Shown: one piece after another, positions 37,839 through 49,338 of the stretch
Numbering within the stretch: position 1 is the stretch's first letter
Layout of the letters: each line of letters starts with the position of its first letter
NCBI RefSeq assembly: GCF_902499045.1
Contig: NZ_CABVPL010000014.1
Coordinates: 62,001 to 126,000 of the forward strand
Source: Burkholderia latens
Lineage (GTDB): Bacteria > Pseudomonadota > Gammaproteobacteria > Burkholderiales > Burkholderiaceae
Reading direction: 5' to 3'
DNA length: 64,000 nucleotides
Translations under genes and position numbers: made by a program
Notes under the pieces: model-generated
What the model was told of the DNA's origin: nothing
What the model saw: only the letters and a program-made list of their open reading frames with translations
Database searches by the model: none

Positions 37839-37866
37839 AAAAAAGCGACCCGAGGGTCGCTTTTTT
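37839..37866. terminator. Bidirectional intrinsic terminator
   Basis: AAAAAAGCGACC/GGTCGCTTTTTT, a 12-bp stem closed by a CGAG tetraloop, between the convergent DUF721 gene and lpxC. Confidence 0.92.
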
Positions 37867-37887
37867 ATCGCTCGTGCGGCGCGCCGA

Positions 37888-38805
37888 TCACGCGAAGGCC
37901 GTCTGCGTGTCGAACGCGAAGCCGCCGGGCGCCGCCTGCGGATCGTCGAACGTGACGATCTCGTACGCGTCCTCGTGCGCGAGCAGCTCGCGCAGCAGCG
38001 CGTTGTTCAGCCCGTGACCGGACTTGTACGCGGTGTACGACGCGAGCAGCGGATGGCCGACCACGTACAGATCGCCGATCGCGTCGAGCATCTTGTGCTT
38101 CACGAATTCGTCGTCGTAACGCAGCCCGTCGTTGTTCAGGATCCGGTATTCGTCGAGCACGATCGCGTTGTCCATGCTGCCGCCGCGCGCCAGGCCCAGC
38201 TCGCGCATCATCTCGACTTCGTGCGCGAAACCGAACGTGCGCGCACGCGCGATCTCGCGCACGTACGACGTATTCGCGAAGTCGACCTCGAGTTCCTGGC
38301 CGGTCTTGTCGACGGCCGGATGACGGAAGTCGATCGTGAACTTCAGCTTGAAGCCGAAATACGGATCGAGACGCGCGAACTTGTCGCCGTCGCGGATTTC
38401 GACCGGCTTCGTGACCTTGATGAAGCGCTTCGGCGCGTTCTGCTCCTCGATGCCCGCGGACTGGATCAGGAACACGAAGGACGCGGCGCTGCCGTCCATG
38501 ATCGGGATTTCCTCGGCCGTCACGTCGACATAGAGATTGTCGATGCCGAGGCCGGCGCACGCCGACATCAGGTGCTCGACGGTCGACACGCGCGCGCCAT
38601 CCTTCTGCAGCACCGATGCGAGCCGCGTGTCGCCGATCGACATCGCGGATGCCGGAATGTCGACGGGCGTGGGCAGGTCGACGCGCGAGAAAACGATCCC
38701 CGTGCCCGGCGCGGCCGGGCGGAGCGTCAGTTCGACCTTGCGGCCCGAGTGGAGACCGATGCCCACGGTCTTCACGATCGATTTGATGGTGCGCTGCTTC
38801 AGCAT
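37888..38805 (-). CDS. lpxC: UDP-3-O-acyl-N-acetylglucosamine deacetylase
   Basis: A 305-residue zinc deacetylase catalysing the committed step of lipid A synthesis. Zinc ligands His78, His237 and Asp241, and the catalytic His264 (KSGHGLNN), are all conserved (E. coli numbering one higher). The start [11 protein letters not shown] is canonical. A consensus -10 (TATAAT) lies 55 bp upstream. It is the terminal gene downstream of the dcw cluster, separated from ftsZ by a peroxiredoxin gene. Confidence 0.98.
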   Translation of the reverse strand: MLKQRTIKSIVKTVGIGLHSGRKVELTLRPAAPGTGIVFSRVDLPTPVDIPASAMSIGDTRLASVLQKDGARVSTVEHLMSACAGLGIDNLYVDVTAEEIPIMDGSAASFVFLIQSAGIEEQNAPKRFIKVTKPVEIRDGDKFARLDPYFGFKLKFTIDFRHPAVDKTGQELEVDFANTSYVREIARARTFGFAHEVEMMRELGLARGGSMDNAIVLDEYRILNNDGLRYDDEFVKHKMLDAIGDLYVVGHPLLASYTAYKSGHGLNNALLRELLAHEDAYEIVTFDDPQAAPGGFAFDTQTAFA

Positions 38806-38860
38806 GGTGTTCTTCGACTTGATTGGTATTCTCAATCAGGAGTTATATTCGATAGGTCGG

Positions 38861-38866
38861 ATTATA
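38861..38866 (-). promoter_or_regulatory. Likely -10 element of lpxC
   Basis: A perfect TATAAT on the minus strand within an AT-rich stretch, 55 bp upstream of the lpxC ATG. The hexamer 17 bp upstream is CAGCGG, a poor -35. An independent lpxC promoter is plausible because 238 bp separate lpxC from the preceding gene. Confidence 0.6.
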
Positions 38867-39043
38867 GCGTAATTCCCTATTCGCCGCTGTTCGAAACTGC
38901 GTATATCTGTTTCGACTGTTTACCCGTGCCGATACGGGACGGGCCGATGCCCGGAACGGAGGCGTTTCCGGTCATCGGCCCGTGTTACAACTGCCCCGAA
39001 GCCAGTGCGCAGCGTTGCCCGCGGGCAACGGCGCACCGCACGA

Positions 39044-39550
39044 TCAGGACGTCAACGTCGCGAGCACACTCGCCGCATCGCTCACTTCGAACTTGCCCGG
39101 CGCTTCGACGGCCAGCGTCTTGACCACACCGTCGTCGACCACCATCGCGTAGCGCAGGGAACGGATTCCCATGCCACGCGCGGACAAATCCTGCGTAAGC
39201 CCCAGCGCATGAGTGAAAGCAGCGCTGCCGTCCGCCATCATGCGCACCTTGCCCGCGGTGTGCAGATCACGTCCCCATGCGCCCATCACGAATGCGTCGT
39301 TGACGGACACGCACCAGATCTCGTCGATGCCCGCCGAGCGCAGTTGCTCGGCATGCTCGACATAGCCCGGCACATGCTGCGCCGAACAGGTCGGCGTGAA
39401 AGCGCCCGGCAATCCGAAGATCACCACCCGCTTTCCCGCAACCTGGTCGCGCACGCTGAAGGCGTTCGGCCCCAGCGTGCAGCCTGCGCGCGCGTCGTCG
39501 ATGAATTCGAACAGTTGCGCGTCGGGCAGCGCGTCGCCCACTTGAATCAT
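39044..39550 (-). CDS. Prx5-type peroxiredoxin
   Basis: A 168-residue peroxiredoxin of the Prx5/AhpE-like redoxin group. The peroxidatic site GLPGAFTPTCSAQHVPGY has Cys55; the conserved Arg of the active site appears in RSLRYAMVVDDG. No second canonical resolving Cys is obvious, though Cys24 and the Cys of EIWCVSVND exist. It would reduce peroxides with glutathione or glutaredoxin. It lies between ftsZ and lpxC on the same strand, an insertion relative to the enterobacterial order. Confidence 0.92.
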   Translation of the reverse strand: MIQVGDALPDAQLFEFIDDARAGCTLGPNAFSVRDQVAGKRVVIFGLPGAFTPTCSAQHVPGYVEHAEQLRSAGIDEIWCVSVNDAFVMGAWGRDLHTAGKVRMMADGSAAFTHALGLTQDLSARGMGIRSLRYAMVVDDGVVKTLAVEAPGKFEVSDAASVLATLTS

Positions 39551-39700
39551 GGCTGGTCCCTCATAGCGATACGGTTTTCAGCGTGTTGCGGACAGCACGT
39601 CCCATCCCGCTCCGCTCATGCGAAGAGGGCACGTCTCCCGGCCCGGCGTCGCATTCGACGCGGCCTGTCGTGGTCCGTGGCATCCGTCACGCCGGCGTTA

Positions 39701-39720
39701 CCGCGGCAACCGTGCCGCGG
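39701..39720 (-). other. GC hairpin after ftsZ
   Basis: CCGCGGCA/TGCCGCGG, a perfect 8-bp stem with a 4-nt loop, 18 bp beyond the ftsZ stop. No U-run follows on the minus strand, so it looks like a transcript-end stabiliser or a weak, possibly Rho-assisted terminator rather than a classical one. Confidence 0.5.
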
Positions 39721-39738
39721 CTTCGCCTGTGTGCGTCG

Positions 39739-40935
39739 TCAGTCAGCCTGCTTGCGCAGGAAAGCCGGAATGTCGTACGTGTCGACACCCTTCTCCTGCA
39801 GCGCCTGCACGTGCGATGCCGCGGTTTCGCGCGAGTTGCGCCACACCGCCGGCGTATCGAGCGCGCCGTAGTCGGCCGTGCCGACGTGCTGCGGCTGTGC
39901 ATAGCCGTGCGAGACCGCGCTGACCGGCTGGTTGTCGGTACCCGTGCGCAGCAGCGTCATCGGAGCCGATTGCTGCTTCTTCGCCGCACGGCCCAGGCCC
40001 GTCGCCACAACCGTCACGCGCAGTGCATCGCCCATCGCGTCGTCGTACACCGCACCGAAGATCACCGTCGCGTCTTCCGCCGCGTAGCTCTTGATCGTGT
40101 TCATCACTTCGCGCGTTTCCGACAGACGCAGCGAACGGCTCGACGTGATGTTGACCAGCACGCCGCGCGCGCCCGACAGATCGACGCCTTCGAGCAGCGG
40201 GCTCGCGACGGCCTGTTCGGCCGCGAGGCGCGCGCGATCGACGCCGGCGACCGTCGCCGTGCCCATCATCGCCTTGCCCTGCTCGCCCATCACCGTCTTC
40301 ACGTCTTCGAAGTCGACGTTCACGAGGCCGTCGACGTTGATGATTTCGGCGATGCCCGCGACCGCGTTGTTCAACACGTCGTCCGCGCACTGGAAGCACT
40401 TGTCCATCTCGGCGTCATCGCCCATCACGTCGAACAGCTTGTCGTTCAGGACGACGATCAGCGAGTCGACGTGATCCTCCAGTTGCTGCGAGCCTGCTTC
40501 CGCGACGCGCATGCGCTTGCCGCCTTCGAACTCGAACGGCTTGCTGACGACGCCGACGGTCAGAATGCCCATTTCCTTCGCGATCTGCGCGACCACCGGC
40601 GCCGCGCCCGTGCCCGTGCCGCCGCCCATGCCGGCCGTGATGAACACCATGTGCGCGCCGCGCAGCGCATCGGCGATGCGCTCGCGCGCCTCTTCCGCCG
40701 CCGCCTTGCCCATTTCCGGCTTCGCGCCGGCGCCGAGGCCCGTGTTGCCGAGCTGGATCACGGACGGTGCGCGCGCACGCGACAGCGCCTGCGCGTCGGT
40801 GTTCATCACGATGAAATCGACGCCCTGCACGCCACGGTTGATCATGTGCTGAACGGCATTGCCGCCAGCGCCGCCAACGCCGACCACCTTGATGATGGTG
40901 CCGTTGGTTTCGGTTTCCAGCATTTCGAATTCCAT
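39739..40935 (-). CDS. ftsZ: Cell division protein FtsZ
   Basis: A 398-residue tubulin homologue that polymerises into the Z-ring. The GTP-binding signature GGGTGTG is at 104-110 and the T7 loop NVDFEDVKTVM is intact. The C-terminal linker is about 60 residues and ends with the FtsA/ZipA-binding peptide DTYDIPAFLRKQ. The ATG at 40935 has GGAGG at ideal spacing. It is the last gene of the dcw cluster; the 115-bp gap to ftsA may hold an additional ftsZ promoter. Confidence 0.99.
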   Translation of the reverse strand: MEFEMLETETNGTIIKVVGVGGAGGNAVQHMINRGVQGVDFIVMNTDAQALSRARAPSVIQLGNTGLGAGAKPEMGKAAAEEARERIADALRGAHMVFITAGMGGGTGTGAAPVVAQIAKEMGILTVGVVSKPFEFEGGKRMRVAEAGSQQLEDHVDSLIVVLNDKLFDVMGDDAEMDKCFQCADDVLNNAVAGIAEIINVDGLVNVDFEDVKTVMGEQGKAMMGTATVAGVDRARLAAEQAVASPLLEGVDLSGARGVLVNITSSRSLRLSETREVMNTIKSYAAEDATVIFGAVYDDAMGDALRVTVVATGLGRAAKKQQSAPMTLLRTGTDNQPVSAVSHGYAQPQHVGTADYGALDTPAVWRNSRETAASHVQALQEKGVDTYDIPAFLRKQAD

Positions 40936-41050
40936 TGTTGCCTCCGTCAAGAAAATAGAACTACTCGGCCGTTATTCGGCAGGAGATCGGGCAACCCCCT
41001 GTCGCGCGCCAGCCGCCGGCACCAGCGCGAATTTCGATTCGGTTCGCCGA

Positions 41051-42283
41051 TCAGAAATTGCTCAGGAACCATTCCTTCATCCGCGAGAAGATCTGCCCCG
41101 CGTTGCCGGACTGCACGGCGACCTTGCGGCCGCGCATGCGCTGAGCGCTCCCTTCGACGAGCAGGCCCATCGCCGTCGAGTAGCGCGGATTGCGCACCAC
41201 GTCGGCGAGGCCGCCTGCGTATTCCGGCGCGCCGATGCGCACCGGTTTCAGGAAAATGTCTTCGCCGAGCTCGACCATGCCCGGCATCATCGATGCGCCG
41301 CCGGTAATGACCACGCCGGAGCTCAGCAGTTCTTCGTAACCCGACTCGCGCACGACCTGCTGCACGAGCGAGAACAGCTCCTCGACGCGCGGCTCGATCA
41401 CCGCCGCGAGCGCCTGGCGCGACAGCGTGCGCGGACCGCGTTCGCCGAGGCCCGGCACTTCGACCATCTCGTCCGGATCGGCGAGCGCCTGTTTCGCGAT
41501 CCCGTAGCCGACCTTGATGTCTTCCGCGTCCGGCGTCGGCGTGCGCAGCGCCATCGCGATGTCGCTCGTGATCTGGTCGCCGGCGATCGGAATCACCGCG
41601 GTATGGCGGATCGCGCCTTCGGCGAAGATCGCGATGTCGGTCGTGCCGCCGCCGATGTCGACCAGCACGACGCCGAGATCCTTCTCGTCCTCCGTCAGCA
41701 CCGCCAGCGACGACGCGAGCGGCTGCAGGATCAGGTCGTTCACTTCGAGCCCGCAGCGGCGCACGCACTTGACGATGTTCTGCGCGGCGCTGACTGCGCC
41801 CGTCACGATGTGCACCTTCACTTCCAGGCGGATGCCGCTCATCCCGATCGGCTCGCGCACGTCTTCCTGGCCGTCGATGATGAATTCCTGCGTGAGGATG
41901 TGCAGCACCTGCTGGTCGGTCGGGATGTTGATCGCCTTCGCGGTCTCGATCACGCGCGCGACGTCCGTCTGCGTGACTTCCTTGTCCTTGATCGCGACCA
42001 TCCCGCTCGAATTGAAGCTGCGGATGTGGCTGCCCGCGATCCCCGTGAACACGTTGGTGATCTTGCAGTCGGCCATCAGCTCGGCTTCCTCGAGCGCGCG
42101 CTGGATCGACTGCACGGTGGCCTCGATGTTGACCACCACGCCCTTCTTCAGACCTTTCGATTCGCTCTGGCCGAGGCCGATCACCTCGTAATGGCCTTCG
42201 CCCTTCAGCTCGGCGACAATGGCCACCACCTTCGACGTGCCGATGTCGAGGGAAACCAGCAGATCCTTGTAGTCTTTGCTCAT
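41051..42283 (-). CDS. ftsA: Cell division protein FtsA
   Basis: A 410-residue actin-like ATPase that tethers FtsZ to the membrane. Phosphate-1 motif DIGTSKVVAIVAE (14-26) and phosphate-2 motif VDIGGGTTDIAIF are conserved. The C-terminal amphipathic membrane-targeting helix is seen in SRMKEWFLSNF. It lies 26 bp after ftsQ in the standard ftsQAZ order. Confidence 0.98.
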   Translation of the reverse strand: MSKDYKDLLVSLDIGTSKVVAIVAELKGEGHYEVIGLGQSESKGLKKGVVVNIEATVQSIQRALEEAELMADCKITNVFTGIAGSHIRSFNSSGMVAIKDKEVTQTDVARVIETAKAINIPTDQQVLHILTQEFIIDGQEDVREPIGMSGIRLEVKVHIVTGAVSAAQNIVKCVRRCGLEVNDLILQPLASSLAVLTEDEKDLGVVLVDIGGGTTDIAIFAEGAIRHTAVIPIAGDQITSDIAMALRTPTPDAEDIKVGYGIAKQALADPDEMVEVPGLGERGPRTLSRQALAAVIEPRVEELFSLVQQVVRESGYEELLSSGVVITGGASMMPGMVELGEDIFLKPVRIGAPEYAGGLADVVRNPRYSTAMGLLVEGSAQRMRGRKVAVQSGNAGQIFSRMKEWFLSNF

Positions 42284-42309
42284 AAAGTGCTCTTGCGTGT
42301 GATCTCTCG

Positions 42310-43062
42310 TTACTTCTTGCGCTTGTCGGTATCGGTCAGGAACCGCATGCTTGCCGCACGAATCGCGAATCCGTTCGGATAACGCAGGTCCGCGTACTCG
42401 ATGTCGTTGCCCCAACGCTGCGTGACGGCCGGCCATGCGGCGACGAGGCGCTGGCTCCGGTCATGCAGGGTCTCGCTCGTGCGTTCCTTGCCGAGCTCGA
42501 TCTGCATGCCGTTCGACAGCTTCACCGTCCACGCGTAGCGCGCCGACAGCGTCACTTCTTCCGGCGCCGCCTTCAGCGGCGCAAACCAGTTCGTGAAGTC
42601 GCGATACCGCGTGACGACTTCCTTCGCACTGCCTTCCGGGCCGTCGAACGCGGGCAGTTCCTGATCCAGTTCGCCCTGGTTCGCGGTGAACAGCTCGCCG
42701 TCGACGCTCACGAGCTGCGCGCTGCCCCAGGTCCCGAGCGGTTTGTACTCCTCGAGCGTGACAGCCAGCGCATTCGGCCATACCCGGCGCACGCTCGCGT
42801 GACGCACCCACGGCATCTGCTCGAACGCGGCGCGCGCCGCGTCGAGGTCTACCGTGAAGAAATTGCCTTTCAGCCGCCCGACCACGCCCGCGCGCACCGT
42901 CGGCGTGTTGATGTGCTCGGTGTCGCCGTCGATCCGGATTTCGCGCAGCGCGAACGTCGGACGCTGGATCAGCCAGTAGCAGCCGGCCGCCGCCAACACG
43001 AGCAGCAGCAGCGCGTACAGCGCGCTGGCGGCAAGGTTGAGTTGGCGAACGTTGTTCCACAT
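42310..43062 (-). CDS. ftsQ: Cell division protein FtsQ
   Basis: A 250-residue bitopic protein. A short cytoplasmic N-terminus and one membrane helix (about 13-32) precede a POTRA domain (about 37-105; FALREIRIDGDTEHINTPTV) and the periplasmic beta domain that binds FtsB/FtsL. It follows ddlB by 19 bp. Confidence 0.95.
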   Translation of the reverse strand: MWNNVRQLNLAASALYALLLLVLAAAGCYWLIQRPTFALREIRIDGDTEHINTPTVRAGVVGRLKGNFFTVDLDAARAAFEQMPWVRHASVRRVWPNALAVTLEEYKPLGTWGSAQLVSVDGELFTANQGELDQELPAFDGPEGSAKEVVTRYRDFTNWFAPLKAAPEEVTLSARYAWTVKLSNGMQIELGKERTSETLHDRSQRLVAAWPAVTQRWGNDIEYADLRYPNGFAIRAASMRFLTDTDKRKK

Positions 43063-43081
43063 ACGTCGTTCCGTTCCTGCG

Positions 43082-44023
43082 TCAGTCGTTGAGCGTAAGC
43101 GACAGCACCTTCACGACCAGCTCCGAATAGCTGATGCCGATCGAGCGCGCGGCCTTCGGCGGCAGCGAGTGATCGGTCATCCCGGGGGCCGTGTTCACTT
43201 CCAGGAAATACGCATTGCCGGCGGCGTCGAGCATGAAGTCCGCGCGGCCCCAGTCGGTGCAGCCGAGCACGTCGAACGCGCGGCGCGCGATGCGCTTCAG
43301 TTCCGCTTCCTGTTCGGCGGGCAGCCCGCACGGAATCAGGTACTGCGTATCGTCGGCGACGTACTTCGCGTGGTAGTCGTAGAACTCGCCGGCCGGCACG
43401 ATCTTGATCAGCGGCAGGTCGAGGTCGCCGGCGATGCACGCGGTGTATTCGCCGCCGCCTTCGATGCTCTTCTCGACGATCACGATCTTGTCGTGCGTCG
43501 CCGCTTCCGACAGTGCGGCGGGCAACGCGTCGGCCGTCTTCACCTTCAGCACCGCGACGCTCGAGCCTTCGCTCGCCGGCTTCACGAACAACGGCAGACC
43601 GAGCTTCGCGACGATGTCCGTCGCACGCGCCGCGTAGTCGTCGCCGCGCATCACCGTTTCGAACGGCGGCGTCGGCACGCCCGTCTGCTGCCACACGAGC
43701 TTCGTGCGGAACTTGTCGAGCCCCAGTGCCGAGCCCAGCACGCCGCTGCCCGTGTAGCGGATTCCGTAGAAGTCGAGCGCGCCCTGGATCTGGCCGTTCT
43801 CGCCGTAGCCGCCGTGCAGCGCGTTGAACGCGCGCACGAAGCCTTCGTCCTTCAGCGCCGACAGCGGCCGCTCGGCCGGGTCGAACGGATGCGCGTCGAC
43901 GCCTGCGTCGCGCAGGCCCTGCAGCACGAGGCGGCCCGAGGTGAGCGACACCTCGCGCTCGGCGGACTCGCCGCCGAACAACACCGCCACCTTGCCGAAA
44001 CGTTTCGGATCGATCCCGCTCAT
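43082..44023 (-). CDS. ddlB: D-alanine--D-alanine ligase B
   Basis: A 313-residue ATP-grasp ligase that makes the D-Ala-D-Ala dipeptide for peptidoglycan. Motifs include [14 protein letters not shown] near the N-terminus, [13 protein letters not shown], and the C-terminal [15 protein letters not shown] metal/ATP site. It starts one base after the murC stop, so it is translated in tight sequence with it. Confidence 0.97.
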   Translation of the reverse strand: MSGIDPKRFGKVAVLFGGESAEREVSLTSGRLVLQGLRDAGVDAHPFDPAERPLSALKDEGFVRAFNALHGGYGENGQIQGALDFYGIRYTGSGVLGSALGLDKFRTKLVWQQTGVPTPPFETVMRGDDYAARATDIVAKLGLPLFVKPASEGSSVAVLKVKTADALPAALSEAATHDKIVIVEKSIEGGGEYTACIAGDLDLPLIKIVPAGEFYDYHAKYVADDTQYLIPCGLPAEQEAELKRIARRAFDVLGCTDWGRADFMLDAAGNAYFLEVNTAPGMTDHSLPPKAARSIGISYSELVVKVLSLTLND

Positions 44024-44024
44024 G

Positions 44025-45418
<1,394 letters not shown>

Positions 45419-45422
<4 letters not shown>

Positions 45423-46522
45423 TGCAGTATTTCCAGGTTCGCGCCGGCTACCGTCGCGCAGATGCGCGCGACTTCGTCGGTGGCCTCGGGCTTCGCCAAT
45501 GAGCGCGAACGCTCCGCCATGTCCGCGAGCGACGCCCGCGACTGGCCGCGCAGCCAGTCGGCGAGCAGTTCCGCCGACAGGTCGCGTTGTTGCACCAGCA
45601 CCGCCGCGCCCGCATCGGCGAGGAACGCGGCGTTGGTCGTCTGGTGATCGTCGACCGCGTACGGGAACGGCACGAACAGCGCCGCGACGCCTACCGCCGC
45701 GATCTCCGACACCGTCATCGCGCCGGAGCGGCAGATCACCAGATCCGCCGCTGCATACGCGCTTGCCATGTCGTCGATGAACGGCACGAGCCGCACGTCG
45801 TCGCCGCCCGTGAAACCGGCCGCTTCGTAGTTCGCCTTCAGCGCATCGATGTGCTTCGCGCCGGCCTGATGCACGACGCGCGGACGCTCGCCCGGCGCGA
45901 GCAGCGCCAGCGCGCGCGGCACGACTTCGTTCAGCGCCGCGGCGCCGAGGCTGCCGCCGACCACCAGCACGTTCAGCGGGCCGCTGCGCGATGCATAGCG
46001 TGCTTTGGGCGCTTCCGTGCGCGCAAGTTCCGCGCGAATCGGGTTGCCGGTCCATTCCGCGTGCGGCAGCGCGCCGGGGAACGCGACGAGCACCCGCTTC
46101 GCGAATTTCGCGAGCACCTTGTTCGCGAGCCCGGCGATCGAATTCTGTTCGTGCAGCACGAGCGGCCGGCCCGACAGCGCGGTCATCACGCCCGCCGGGA
46201 ACGTGATGTAGCCGCCCATTCCGAGCACGACGTCCGGCCGCACGCGGCGCAGCGCGCCGAGGCTTTGCCAGCACGCGCGCAGCAGGTTGAACGGCAGCGT
46301 CAGCTTGGTCTTCAGGCCCTTGCCGCGCAGCCCGCCGAAGCGCACGTACTCCATCGGAATGCCGTGCTTCGGCACGAGCGTCGCTTCCATTCCGGCCGGA
46401 TTGCCGAGCCACACGACGCGCCAGCCCGCCGCTTCCATCCGGTGCGCGACCGCGAGCCCCGGGAACACGTGGCCCCCGGTGCCGCCTGCCATCACCATCA
46501 GCGTGCGTCGCGACGCGGTCAT
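45419..46522 (-). CDS. murG: Lipid II synthase MurG
   Basis: A 367-residue GT28 glycosyltransferase that adds GlcNAc to lipid I at the cytoplasmic membrane face. The Gly-rich loop [16 protein letters not shown] is at 11-26; [14 protein letters not shown] and the donor-binding [15 protein letters not shown] are conserved. It is flanked by ATGA overlaps with ftsW upstream and murC downstream. Confidence 0.98.
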
Positions 46523-47802
46523 ACTTTCCCTCCGCGCATCAGCACCCGGTTCTCGTAGTCCACCCGCAGCAGCACCGCGAGCGCGACGCAGTTCAGCAGG
46601 ATGCCCGATCCGCCGTAGCTCACGAGCGGCAACGTCAGCCCCTTGGTCGGCAGCAGGCCGAGGTTCACGCCCATGTTGATGAAGGTCTGCGCGCCGAACC
46701 AGATGCCGATGCCCTTCGCCATCAGGCCCGCGAACGTGCGGTCGAGCGCGAGCGCTTGGCGGCCGATCTCGAACGCGCGGCGCACGATCCAGTAGAACAG
46801 CAGGATCACGACCAGCACGCCGACGAAGCCGAGTTCCTCGCCGATCACCGCGAGAATGAAGTCGGTATGCGCTTCGGGCAGGTAGTTCAGCTTCTCGACG
46901 CTGCCGCCGAGGCCGACGCCGAACCACTCGCCGCGGCCGAACGCGATCAGCGAGTGCGTGAGCTGGTATGCCTTGCCCTGCGCGTAGCGTTCGTCCCATG
47001 GATCGAGATACGCGAAGATCCGCTCGCGGCGCCACGGCGACAGCCACACGAGCATCGTGAACGTGCCGACCGCCGTCGCGACCAGGCCGCCGAACAGCTT
47101 GCCGTTCACGCCGCCGAGGAACAGCACGCCCATCGCGATCGCGGCGACCACCATGAACGCGCCCATGTCCGGCTCGAGCAGCAACAGCGCGCCGACGAGG
47201 CCGACCGCGAACGCCATCGGCAGGAAGCCCTTCGCGAAGCTCTGCATGTACTCCTGCTTGCGCACCGTGTAGTTCGCCGCGTAGATCGTCACCGCGAGCT
47301 TCATGATTTCCGACGGCTGCATGTTCGTGATGCCGAGCGGAATCCAGCGGCGTGCACCATTCACGCCCTTGCCGACGTGCGGAATCAGCACGATCACGAG
47401 ACCGACGAGCGCGATCAGGAACAGATGCGGCGCGTACTTGTCCCACGTCGACACCGGCACGCGGAACGCGATTACCGCCGCGACGAACGCGACGACGAGC
47501 GACACGCAGTGACGCATCAGGAACGCGTAGTCGTGATACGACGCGTATTTCGGCGAATCGGGCATCGCGATCGACGCCGAATACACCATCACGACGCCGA
47601 GCCCGAGCAGCGCGATCGCGACCCACAGCAGCGAGTAGTCGAAGTCGAGCATCCGCGAGCGGCTCGGCCGCACGCCGTTGACGACGCTCGCCAGGCCGCC
47701 GGTCGCGGCGCGCGTGGCCGACGCGACGCGGCCGCCCGCGGCATTACCGCCGGTGTCGCGCCGGTCGTTGAAACGGGAGACGAGGCGATCGGACCAGCTC
47801 AT
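46519..47802 (-). CDS. ftsW: Septal peptidoglycan glycosyltransferase FtsW
   Basis: A 427-residue SEDS-family polymerase with ten predicted membrane helices. The N-terminal cytoplasmic extension is about 50 residues and Arg/Ala-rich. Conserved SEDS segments include [30 protein letters not shown] and [20 protein letters not shown]. It works with FtsI at the septum. Stop and start overlaps (ATGA) join it to murG and murD. Confidence 0.97.
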   Translation of the reverse strand: MSWSDRLVSRFNDRRDTGGNAAGGRVASATRAATGGLASVVNGVRPSRSRMLDFDYSLLWVAIALLGLGVVMVYSASIAMPDSPKYASYHDYAFLMRHCVSLVVAFVAAVIAFRVPVSTWDKYAPHLFLIALVGLVIVLIPHVGKGVNGARRWIPLGITNMQPSEIMKLAVTIYAANYTVRKQEYMQSFAKGFLPMAFAVGLVGALLLLEPDMGAFMVVAAIAMGVLFLGGVNGKLFGGLVATAVGTFTMLVWLSPWRRERIFAYLDPWDERYAQGKAYQLTHSLIAFGRGEWFGVGLGGSVEKLNYLPEAHTDFILAVIGEELGFVGVLVVILLFYWIVRRAFEIGRQALALDRTFAGLMAKGIGIWFGAQTFINMGVNLGLLPTKGLTLPLVSYGGSGILLNCVALAVLLRVDYENRVLMRGGKV

Positions 47803-49322
47803 GGCGTCGCTCCTTTGTCGATGGCGACTTCATCCACCGCCGCGCGGAACACCTCCGCGCGATGGGCGTAATTCTTGAACATGTCGAGGCTCGCGCACGC
47901 GGGCGACAGCAGCACCGCGTCGCCCGGTTCGGCGAGCTCGGCTGCAGCGTGCACGGCCGCTTCGAGCGTCGGGTGGTCCGCAAGCGGCACGCCGGTTTCC
48001 GCGAGCGTGTCGCGAATCGCGGGCGCGTCGCGGCCGATCAGCATCACCGCTCGGCACCAGCGTGCAACCGGCGCGACGAGCGGCGCGAAATCCTGGCCCT
48101 TGCCGTCGCCGCCCGCGATCAGCACGATCTTCTGCGCGAGGCCGTCGAGCGCGGCAACCGTCGCGCCGACGTTCGTTCCCTTGCTGTCGTCGACATAGTC
48201 GACGTCGTCGATCGTCGCGATCACTTCGACGCGATGCGCTTCGCCGCGGTATTCGCGCAGCGCGTGCAGCAGCGGCGCGGCGGGCAGGTCGATCGCACGC
48301 GCAAGCGCGAACGCAGCCAGCGCGTTCGCCGCGTTGTGCAGCCCGCGGATGCGCAGCGCGTCGGCCGGCATCAGGCGCTTTTGCGCGATGTCCGGCGTAT
48401 GCGCGCCGTCGCGCTTGCGCCGGCGGGTCGTCGTCGTTTCGTCCGGCGCGTCGCGGTCGACCGCTTCGACCAGCCACGCGATGCCGTTGTCGCGCGACAG
48501 GCCGTAGTCGCCGTCCTGCACCGGTTCGTTCAGGCCGAACGTGATCGTGCGCGCCGCATCGGCGGCGCCGGCGGCCGGCGCGAACTTCATCACCGCCGCG
48601 TCGTCGCGGTTCAGCACGCGCGTCGTCGTCGCGCCGAAGATCCGGCCCTTCGCTGCCGCATATGCGTCGAAGCTGCCGTGCCAGTCGAGGTGATCCTGCG
48701 TGATGTTGAGAATCGCAGCCGCATCGGGCGCGAACGTGCGCGCGGTCTCGAGCTGGAAGCTCGACAGTTCGAGCACCCACACGTCGGGCAGCGCCGTCTC
48801 GTCGATCGCGCTCGCGAGCCGGTCGAGCATCGCCGGGCTGATGTTGCCGGCGACCGCGACCTTCTTGCCCGCGCGCTGGCACAGCAGGCCCGTGAGGCTC
48901 GTCGTCGTGGTCTTGCCGTTGGTGCCGGTGATCGCGAGCACCTTCGGCTGATAGCCGCTCGCGCCGAGCGCGCGCAGCGCCTGCGCGAAGAATTCCAGTT
49001 CGCCCCACACCGCGATGCCGCGCTCGTTCGCGGCCGCGATCAGCGCCGCCAACGCCGGCTCGAGCGGCGACAGGCCGGGGCTCAGTCCGACGATTTCGAT
49101 ACCGCCGTCGAGCAGCGCGGGCGTGAACGGCCCGCCGACGAACTCCGCATCGATGCCTTCGGCCTGCAGCGCGGCAAGGTTCGGCGGCGCCTCGCGGGTA
49201 TCGGCAATGCGCAGCCGGCACCCGTGCCTCGCGCACCACCGCGCGATCGCGAGGCCCGATTCCCCGAGCCCCAGCACGAGCACCATCGGCCGCTGCCGAT
49301 CTCCAAACATCTCGCCAGACAT
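47799..49322 (-). CDS. murD: UDP-N-acetylmuramoylalanine--D-glutamate ligase
   Basis: A 507-residue Mur ligase, about 70 residues longer than E. coli MurD. N-terminal [20 protein letters not shown] loop GTNGKTTTT (133-141), ELSSFQLE and the C-terminal [20 protein letters not shown] are conserved. Much of the extra length is a hydrophilic insertion at about 288-316 ([19 protein letters not shown]). The start at 49322 is one of two close options (MSGEMF or the following MFGDRQ). It overlaps ftsW by ATGA. Confidence 0.97.
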   Translation of the reverse strand: MSGEMFGDRQRPMVLVLGLGESGLAIARWCARHGCRLRIADTREAPPNLAALQAEGIDAEFVGGPFTPALLDGGIEIVGLSPGLSPLEPALAALIAAANERGIAVWGELEFFAQALRALGASGYQPKVLAITGTNGKTTTTSLTGLLCQRAGKKVAVAGNISPAMLDRLASAIDETALPDVWVLELSSFQLETARTFAPDAAAILNITQDHLDWHGSFDAYAAAKGRIFGATTTRVLNRDDAAVMKFAPAAGAADAARTITFGLNEPVQDGDYGLSRDNGIAWLVEAVDRDAPDETTTTRRRKRDGAHTPDIAQKRLMPADALRIRGLHNAANALAAFALARAIDLPAAPLLHALREYRGEAHRVEVIATIDDVDYVDDSKGTNVGATVAALDGLAQKIVLIAGGDGKGQDFAPLVAPVARWCRAVMLIGRDAPAIRDTLAETGVPLADHPTLEAAVHAAAELAEPGDAVLLSPACASLDMFKNYAHRAEVFRAAVDEVAIDKGATP

Positions 49323-49338
49323 CCTTGTTACCTTTCCT

